In this document: positions 56,623 through 64,000 of the stretch, in pieces
How positions within the stretch are numbered: the stretch's first letter is position 1
How the letters are laid out: each line of letters opens with the position of its first letter
Assembly: GCA_015179125.1 (NCBI GenBank)
Contig: WHVA01000243.1
Coordinates: forward strand, 94,513-158,512
Direction: 5' to 3'
Origin: Gautieria morchelliformis
Lineage: Eukaryota; Basidiomycota; Agaricomycetes; Gomphales; Gomphaceae
Length of the DNA stretch: 64,000 nucleotides
Notes under the pieces: generated by a model
What the model saw: only the letters and a program-made list of their open reading frames with translations
Told to the model about the DNA's origin: nothing
Database searches by the model: none
Made by a program: the position numbers and the translations under genes

Positions 56623-57491
56623 TGTCGTTTACGAGACTCAAAGACTATTAAACAATGCTGCAGCACAACTCCGGAAATAATTTAATATTTGTACCTTGGT
56701 TGCAATCCGCATAAAAACTAGTCCAAGTTAATACGGATGGAAGGCAATACGTTTCTTAGCAGCACTGAACAATAAACTAAAAGAATGTAGGTTCAAGGAC
56801 TATTACGTATCGAGATTTCCGCTAAGTCGGAACTGGAAAGGACAGCGGCTTCAACTTGTAGGTTGCGCCCCCAATGAACTATTGTCCTAAGTATTTCGGA
56901 ACTGAGTCGGAAGTCGGAAAGTACTGAACCAAAGGTTGGTCGGAACTTGAGTCGGAACTGAGGCGTAAGGCGGAAGACGGAAGGTGGGGAGAACTGAGGC
57001 CTTGCTAGACTTGCTGTACTAAGAACAGGAGATGGAGCGAAGGAAATCAAGTATCGAAGGTGATTATCTGATTGCAGAATAAGAGACATACATGACAGGC
57101 TCTTATACAAAGAGCTGAGGCAACAGGTAATGATATGGTACTAAGCAAAATCCGGGGGAAGCGGAAGTCGAGTAGACAATGTGTGGGAACTAACTATTGG
57201 GAACAATGGGACTACAAGGGGGGGTTCAGGGTAAGGTAGAACAATGGCAAAGAACAAGGGGTCGGAAAAACATATCTGACAACGAAACACAAGGAGGACC
57301 GGACGTATGATCTTGATGAACGGTGAGGTGGGTCCGGTGGGTCCAAGTAATAGAGTCGAAAGAACAATGGAAATGTACAAGGGGCGGAATGTCGGAAATA
57401 TCGGAGGGGCGGAGAGTGTTGCGGAAATATCGGAAGGGCGGAAGGTGTGGTGGAACTGAGGGTCAGAAGTCGGAAATGAATGGTCGTAACA
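56623..57491 (-). repeat. 3' LTR of gypsy element C
   Basis: About 16 CGGAA words between 56820 and 57480, all in the plus-strand orientation (GTCGGAAGTCGGAAAG and similar). It lies upstream of the antisense frame and could supply its promoter. Confidence 0.8.
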
Positions 57492-57613
57492 GTATCTCCC
57501 TTCTAAGGTCGAGCCCCGCGAGACCACAAGTTGGAATCACGTGACCTGTGAACAAACACGTCGGAGTTCGAAAGATAGGCGGGAAACAAGACGCGTCTTC
57601 GTTTTGATCCATC

Positions 57614-58860
57614 ATGAGCACTCCAGTTGACTTCTCCAAAATGACCAGTGCCGAGATGAAGCAGCACTTTGTTGACATGCTTGCGCAGAAGGAACTGGCC
57701 GAGAAGCGCGAGGCCAAGGAAGCCGCGTGGAAAGAGAGGGAGCGTCTGGAGGAGGAGCGCAAGGAGAAAGAGTGCAAGGAACGGGAGCGGAAGGAGAGGG
57801 AAGAAAAGGACTGTAAACGCCGCGATGAAGAGTCGCGCCTCTGCGAGGAGCAGCGGAAACGGGACGCGGCGAAAAAGGCTGCGGAAGACAAGGCCGCGGC
57901 GGAAAAGGCAGGCAAATCCCGGGTGAGTCGGAAATGTCATGTGGGGTGTTCCGGAGCTCACGGAAAAACTGCCAGAGGGTTATAGAATCCGAGGGGGAGT
58001 CGGAAGCAGAGAGCAGTGCGGAAAGCACGCCGCCTCCAGAGAGTAAGGGGAAGCAGAAGGAAGGTGCTCCCATGCCGAACGTTGTTGCGGAGCGGAAACG
58101 GAGGGCGGACGTGTTCCAGAAGGCTCGGAAAGAGAAGATGGCCCGGATACTGGAGTTGCGGGAGTTGGGGCCGGAAAATCCCGCTACAAGGAAACGGAAA
58201 ATGAGGGATGATGATGAAGAAGAGAAGGCCCCGTGCGACCCATGCGAAACCAAGGGGCGGGATTGCGTGTGGTCCAAGAATCTGTGGGAAACCTCCTGCA
58301 AACAGTGTTGGGACAAGAAGAGGCGCTGTGTCGTGGACGGTTGTGCCGCGAGGGTGGAAAGGAAAAGGCGCAGGGTTGAGACTGAGGGGCCTGAAACCCT
58401 TAAGTCGAAACCGGGACCGGGCGGAAAAAAGGTGGCGGAAGGCTTTCCGGTAACTGGAAACTCGGAGACAGCGGTACTCAACCGCTTCTCCATGGTGTCG
58501 CCGCTGTTTGACATCGCCGATTCGTTGAGGGGCATCCGGAAAACCCAACGCGGGATCCGGAACCTCCTTGCGGAGATGGCGGTGGTCCAGGAACAGCAGT
58601 TGCTGTCGTTCCAAAACCAAATGACCGTCATGTCAACGGTTTTGGAACAATTAAAGCGGGAATTCTGGTGGTGCAACGACTTGCTCTGGGATCGCATGGA
58701 GGTGCGCATGCAGGAGCAGGAGAACGAGGCGGAAGCGGGTACGAGCCAAAGGGCGGAAGTGAGGGTGGAGACTGAGTTGACGAACGTGGAGATAGGTCAT
58801 GCAGAAGAGGGTGCGGAAGCGGAGAACGAGGGTGAGGCGGAAACGATGAGGGAGGAGTGA
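57614..58860 (+). CDS. Antisense gene of gypsy element C: coiled coil plus Zn2Cys6-like cluster
   Basis: Coding-like sequence on the strand opposite to pol, in two open blocks (57614-57985 and 57934-58860). Block 1 begins MSTPVDFSKMTSAEMKQHFV and becomes a long charged coiled coil (AWKERERLEEERKEKECKER). Block 2 holds acidic/basic low complexity, then a cysteine cluster CDPCETKGRDC-(10)-CKQCWDKKRRC, spacing CX2CX6CX10CX2CX6C, close to GAL4-type Zn2Cys6 DNA-binding domains, then RNLLAEMAVVQEQQLLSFQN and an acidic tail. Proteins with this cluster are transcription factors in fungi and contact CGG triplets. Here it belongs to the element by position. A role in DNA binding or in antisense control of the element is inference. 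Confidence 0.6.
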
Positions 58861-58988
58861 GTGTCGAAGTGACTTGTAAAATATTTCTTGAGGTGTCGGA
58901 AATTAGCGTAGCAGAATATTAATCGGATTTGACCAATGACTTGAGAACTGTAAGAAAAATGGGGTATCGGAAATGAGGTCGGAAATGA

Positions 58989-61900
58989 CTAGGGTGCGGA
59001 AATGGGGCCACGCTTATCAGGATAAGACTTGTGGAAATCAGAGATGAGGTCAGAGGTGTGGTCTAGTTCCATGGCGGAAATCCACGAGGTCTCTTCATCG
59101 GTGTTTTCATAGCCTGCCCACTTGACTAGGTACTGGAGTTGGCAGCGGTATCGTCTGTCGAGCTTGGAGTTGAGAACTTCCGAGATCTCATATTCCGGTT
59201 CTCCATCGATGACGACTGGCGGAGGCGGAGGTTGTTCTTGATTCGGAATTGTATTTGGAACTGCGGGCTCAAGCATGGAGACGTGGAATACCGGGTGTAC
59301 TGCACGCATATCGTCAGGAAGTCTGAGGGTGAAAGAACGACTGCTGGCCTTAGCAATGATCTCGTAAGGTCCAAGGTATTTCTCAGAGAGCTTCTTCGAG
59401 GGGCGAGTGGTGTGGAAGTTTTCAGCTTTGACAAAGACTTTGTCGCCAATCTCGAATGCCGGTTGCGGAAGTCGTTTCTGATCGGCGGAAGTCTGGTATC
59501 TCTTCTGGGCGGCGGAAATGTTCTCTCGGAGGTGCTGGTGAAGGTCGTCAAGTTCCACAACCAAATCTCGGGCTCTTGCAGAGGCGAGGTTGCGTTCAGG
59601 GTGGATGGCGAGATTCGGGTGGTAGCCCTTATTGGCGTAAAAGGGTGAAATTCTTGTGGTGGCGGAAGGCGCATTGTTGTAAGCAAATTCCGTGAGCAGA
59701 AGGAGGTCGGACCAATTGCTATGTTGGTAGTTGCAATAGATGCGGAGATACTGCTCAAGGGTCTGATTAGTACGTTCCGTCTGTCCGTCTCCTTCGGGGT
59801 GATAACCGGAAGTGAAGTGGAGTTTCATGTCGAGAGCCTTGCCGAGTGTGCGGAAAAAGGATGACACGAATTCTGATCCACGGTCGGAAGTGACATGGGA
59901 AGGGATTCCGTGCTTGGAAAAGACGTGGAGCACGAAGAGCTGTGCGAGTTGGGCGGAAGTGATGGTGTCGTAGGTCAGAATAAAGATGGACTGCTTTGTA
60001 AGGCGGTCAACTATCACTAGAATGGTATCATATCCAGATGACTTAGGAAGTTTCTCAATGAAATCCATGGATATCGAATTCCACGGTTGTTCCGGGATCG
60101 GGAGTTGCTTCAGGAGGCCGTAGGGTTTGTGACGTTGAGGCTTGGCTCGCATACAGGTGGTGCATGACTTGCAGTAGTCTTGGACCATCGTGTGGAGGAG
60201 AGGCCAAGTGTAGGTACGTCGGATTATGTCGAGGGTTTTGTTCTGGCCTTGGTGTCCTGAGAGCGGATGATCGTGGCTTTGCTGGAGTACACGAAGTCGT
60301 AGATCATTGGTATTCGGAACGTAAATCCGGGACTTGTACCGGAGAAATCCATCGGAATCGAGGGACCATCCAGGACTGGTGGGGTCATCGAGGTGGGCTG
60401 CGGAGATGGGGTCGGAACGGAGTGCAGAACGGATGTCGGAATGGAGAGACTCAGTGTCCATAATGATTGAGGCGCGGAGTAGCGGAAACTGCAATGCTGT
60501 GGCACGCAGGGACGATGCCAGTTGCTCAGTGGAAAATACTGGGCGGAAGTTGTGCGGATTAACGCTGGCATAGTCGCTACTTCCCTCGTTTGGGTAGACG
60601 TCCCAACGTCTTGTGAGCGCGTCGGGTTTTGCTCCGAGCTTTCCGGGGCAGAAATGGATCACCATGTTGAACTGTGAGAGATATTCAGACCAGCGGACTT
60701 GACGGCGAGTCAAAATCTTAGTAGTCGCGAAATACTCAAGGTTCTTATGATCCGTTACAACGTCGATCGGATAGGTTGGACCTTCGAGGTAGTGTCTCCA
60801 AATTTTTAAGGCTTCAAAAATCGCAAGTAGTTCCTTATCGTGGATGTTGTAGTTGAGTTCCGGGGCGGAAAAGGTGCGGGAATGAAAAGCGATTGGATGA
60901 ATTTCTCCGTCGTCGGGGGAAATGATGGAAAGAATGGCGGCTAGCGCGTAGTCGGAAGCGTCGGTTTCGAGTACAAGTTGGGCATCAGGAATCCAGAAAC
61001 CAAGTATAGGAGCCGTAGTGAAGGCCGATTTGAGGGCTTCAAATGCGGAACAGCATTCCGGAGTAAAATTCCATGGGGCACCCCTTCCTGGTGAGACACG
61101 TGAGTGGAACAGTAATGTCGGAAAAGTTATAAATGAAACGTCGGTAAAAATTGGCGAAGCCAAGGAAAGACTGCACATCCTTAACACGTCGGGGTTCCGG
61201 CATTCTTGAATTGCCTTGACCTTGTCCTCTGCCATGGTAAGACCTGTTGGAGAGAGGATGTAGCCGAGGTATTCGACCGTGTCACAATGCCATTCGCATT
61301 TCTCTGCTTTTGCGTAGAGATGGTGTTTGCGGAGACGGCGGAGTACTTCGCGGACATGTTCCAGAGGTTTTTCCGGTGTGTCGGAATAGATGAGGATGTC
61401 ATCATGTAGACTAGGACGCATACGTCGAGGAGGTCGGAAATACGTCGTTCATGAATCGCTGAAAAGCGGCGGGAGCATTGGTTAGACCGAAAGGCATGAC
61501 AACTCACTCAAAAGCGCCGTAGCGGGTGCAGAAAGTGGTTTTCCACTCGTCACCTTCCCGGATGCGGACAAGGTGATAAGCGTGCCGGAGGTCAATTTTG
61601 GTGTAGATCTTCGCCCTGCGGGGAGTGTCGAGTAAGTCGGAAATGCGCGGAAGCGGATATTTGTCCTTTTTAGTGAGGGCATTGAGTCCGCGGAAATCGA
61701 CGCAGAGGCGGAGAGATCCATCCTTCTTCTTGACGAAAGGACCGGAGCGCCGTGCGGAGACAGCGAAGGGCGGATAAAGCCCATGTTGAGTGTTCATCGA
61801 CGAACTCCGGAGAGTTGGAGTTCACTTTGCGAAAGAGAGTAGATCGGTCCAAGGGGCGGAGATGCTCCTTCTTCCAAATCTATCTTCAAGTCGTAAGGTC

Positions 61901-62102
61901 GATGTTCAGCAGGTTTGTCGGCTTTGGCCTTATTGAACACGTCCGGGAAGTCACGATATTCTTCCGGAACTGAGCTCATGTCGACCGGAGCGGAAGTCGG
62001 CGAAGAGCCTTGACTGAAGCCGAATCGGAGAGGTGAAGCTGGAAAACGGTCGTATTTCTTGCCGTTGCAATACGCGGAAAGCGGTGGCGGAAACGAGCGC
62101 AA
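58989..62102 (-). pseudogene. Gypsy element C: reverse transcriptase, RNase H, integrase and chromodomain
   Basis: From right to left: a PR-RT linker (YRDFPDVFNKAKADKPAEHR, about 61.95 kb), RT ([20 protein letters not shown], about 61.7 kb; [28 protein letters not shown] at about 61.4 kb), RNase H (LVLETDASDYALAAILS; VVTDHKNLEYF, about 60.75 kb), integrase (HDHPLSGHQGQNKTLD...CTTCMRAKP, about 60.2 kb; ISMDFIEKLPKSSGYD; VTSDRGSEFVSSFFRTLG; DGQTERTNQTLEQYLRIY) and chromodomain (EYEISEVLNSKLDRRYRCQL, QYLVKWAGYENTDEETSW). Few breaks; no gag remains. Confidence 0.9.
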
Positions 62103-62144
62103 TTCGAGGAGCTTCGAGGGGCGGAGGTGCTAAAGCGGGACCGC

Positions 62145-62650
62145 CTTGGAATCCATACTTTGCTTATCCTTTCACCTACCCTCAGGCCATCCCTGAAGGT
62201 GACTCAGATGCTGTGAAACCTGACAAATTCACAGGGAAAGAACCATGACTCCTTCGAACGTTCATCACCAGCTGTATCATGGTCTTCAACAACAAGCTGT
62301 GAAAATTCTGGAACAAATGACAGCATGTATCCTATGCAGCCTCCTACCTCAGCGACATTGCCTTGATCTGGTGGCAACCTTTCTTACCCTCACTCCCGAG
62401 CCTCCCATTTGGAGCAGTTGGGGAATATTCTGTGATGAATTAAATTGCCTTTTTGGTCAGGCCAACATCATCTAGGTGTCTGAGCGAGCCATTTGAAAGC
62501 TCAAGATGCTCAACACCATGTCAATAGCCACATGACCAATTTCACTGAGTTATCCTCTTACATTGGAAACATGGGCTTCCTGTTATGTGAAGTCCTAATA
62601 TCATCATTCGCACTAGACCAATTGTACGTACTCCTTTGTTGACCATGCGC
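62145..62650 (+). pseudogene. Ty3/gypsy gag fossil (capsid part)
   Basis: Reads WNPYFAYPFTYPQAI, KPDKFTGKEP, LRTFITSCIMVFNNKL, QHVSYAASYLSDIALIWW and FCDELNCLFGQANII in more than one frame, which is a gypsy capsid pattern. Broken many times. No LTR found. It may be from the same family as the gag tail at 20957-21745, of which the two would be different parts. Confidence 0.6.
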
Positions 62651-63655
62651 TCGAGCTGATGGCCCGGACAGCGGACAGCCATTTGATGACGAATATCTAT
62701 AACAAAGTCAATGAGATCACCTCAGATATCTGGGACATTCAAACCACCAGAAAGGCCCGGCTTCTCACACCCAGTCTATGACATCTATGCCTAAAAGATA
62801 AAGTCATGTGACCTCAATGCCCACTGAACCCCACGAACCATGCCCACCCATGAACCACCAGAATGTGTCCATATTTGCCATATATAGACAGATGAGTATC
62901 CAGCAGCTGAACTAAAATATTTTCATATGCACCCTTCTCACCCCAAGGATACTACTGTGTCTACCATATCTCCATGTCCATATCTGGACCAATTGTGTAA
63001 TACTACTCTCTGGATCTAAAAAATTGTCTTTCCCTCCCCTTTGACTGCGGTCATTTGGATGCAAGTGAACCACCATGTCATCCCATTCAACATTTGAACC
63101 GATAAACGACAACTGAGTCCCAGTAACCGGTTACGATGAATAGCTGTGAGAACAATTTGCAGAGCCTCTAGCTGTGTGGGTGAGTATGGCAAGCCGAACA
63201 ATATTAAGTGTGAAGACATTGAAGAGAAATAATGTGGGCAAATCATACCAAAGGTATGATCTTTGATTCTCCTCATGCATCTAAGCTACTACAGATATCT
63301 ACAGTGTATTCGTTGCAGTGGTATCTTTATCCACCGCCAAAAGGCTGCCATTCCACCAAATATCCACCCCCAAAAGGCTGCCATTCCACCAAATACTGAC
63401 CAGCCAGCACCATGCTATGGGAGCTTGCATGGAAACAAGGATTGCTTGTTATTATTATTGATGACTGAGTGTGGCCTTTATCTTTCTATCACTCATTATT
63501 TCTTATCATCGTAGAAGCCGATTCACTCAATACTGCGTGCATGTCATTATTGCTCAAATATTCATCATTATTGCCCAACTCTGTAACCATTGCTAAACGC
63601 TATCGCGCATTGTTGAGAAAAGATATTATGATGCTTAGACTGGTGGCAAAACCTT
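62651..63655. other. No gene recognised
   Basis: AT-rich sequence without a convincing frame. A 23-bp direct repeat (CCAAAAGGCTGCCATTCCAC and three more bases) occurs twice at about 63340-63395. Confidence 0.45.
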
Positions 63656-64000
63656 TTAAGATGGTGTCAGAATACTTTTATGATGACAACCGTCACAAGT
63701 CCTCCGAACACTTGCACAGAGACCATGGCCCATGCCCAAATCATGGAACAGGTCCCAGAACCAGCCAACTGAATTGGTAGGGTGACTAGAAAACACGATA
63801 GGAACAAGGGCGGGGAGAAGAGAAAATAAAGAATTGGACGTTACGGATCCAAATATCTGCTTTTGAGCCTTTGAGAACCATCTCGAAGTACACACCTGCT
63901 AGCCCGGACGTAGAGCATGCGGCTGTGACCGCGAGGAAACCTTAAGAGGCTGCATGGAATGCACACCAGGGTCTTCAAACGGGGGCACAAGCTGCGACCC
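63656..64000 (-). other. Possible end of a host gene at the window edge (unrecognised)
   Basis: On the minus strand two open stretches, VPPFEDPGVHSMQPLKVSSR at the very edge and VCTSRWFSKAQKQIFGSVTS onward to 63656, could be exons of a gene entering from the right. I recognise neither and see no motif. The evidence is only open frame and a rise in GC content toward the edge. Confidence 0.2.

Larger units (their letters stand above)
56623..62135 (-). mobile_element. Ty3/gypsy chromodomain element C, 5'-truncated, with an antisense gene
   Basis: The element reads right to left. Its 3' LTR is 56623-57491 (869 bp; on the minus strand TGTTACGACC...GTAAACGACA), with an AGAAGGGAGA purine tract just before it. 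Pol (58989 to about 62102, minus) has RT, RNase H, integrase and chromodomain in gypsy order with a few breaks. Protease, gag and the 5' LTR are gone, replaced by another gag fossil from about 62145. Between pol and the LTR an antisense reading frame (57614-58860, plus strand) occupies 1.25 kb. The whole element is rich in CGGAA/TTCCG. Age cannot be read from LTR divergence since one LTR is lost. Confidence 0.87.

Noticed and set aside
57612-58709. Long minus-strand frames opposite the antisense gene of element C
   Set aside because: Ser/Pro/Arg-rich shadow translation with no domain; the plus-strand reading has a coherent coiled coil and zinc cluster.
63340-63395. Pair of direct repeats (CCAAAAGGCTGCCATTCCAC) as possible TSD or LTR
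   Set aside because: The two copies are only about 30 bp apart with no element between them; a small tandem duplication is simpler.

Overview
The window looks like a chromosomal stretch of a mushroom-forming basidiomycete (Agaricomycetes). Host genes have many short introns of about 40-55 nt. The repeats are types common in those genomes: Ty1/copia and chromodomain Ty3/gypsy LTR elements, a Helitron with Rep-Pif1 coding remains, a DDE (mariner/IS630-like) DNA transposon and a PIF/Harbinger scrap. No rRNA, tRNA or CRISPR was seen. Most of the window is nested mobile DNA with five or six host loci in the gaps.

Layout. 1-2371: the 5' part of a Ski3-like TPR gene (minus). 2563-20955: an old DDE DNA transposon split by two copia elements (2862-13945 and 14158-18317); the first is itself split by a young gypsy element (5260-11452). 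Target-site duplications (TSDs) frame every insertion of that nest. 20957-21745: gypsy gag fossil. 22175-24600: an apparently intact 8-exon dual-specificity phosphatase (minus). About 25.5-35.35 kb: a long LTR split by an older gypsy element (26367-35336). That element holds three solo LTRs and a palindromic MITE, and carries extra coding sequence after its chromodomain. 35.36-39.2 kb: Harbinger remnant, a roughly 60-70 bp tandem repeat and another solo LTR. 39246-40850: arrestin-like gene (plus). 41697-51300: two head-to-tail Helitrons. 51.3-55.8 kb: three tandem copies of an F-box gene, of which only the middle one looks intact. 55786-56622: old copia fragment. 56623 to about 62135: minus-strand gypsy element with an antisense gene. 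From 62.15 kb: gag fossil and unassigned sequence.

How it fits together. The host genes are unrelated functions (RNA decay, phosphatase signalling, arrestin-type adaptor, ubiquitin-ligase adaptor) and form no cluster. The most unusual signal is in the two chromodomain gypsy elements at 5260-11452 and 56623-62135. Both are unusually rich in the pentamer CGGAA/TTCCG. The second also carries an antisense reading frame with a Zn2Cys6-like cysteine cluster, a fold whose known members bind CGG triplets. An element-encoded DNA-binding protein that recognises its own element is an attractive but untested idea.
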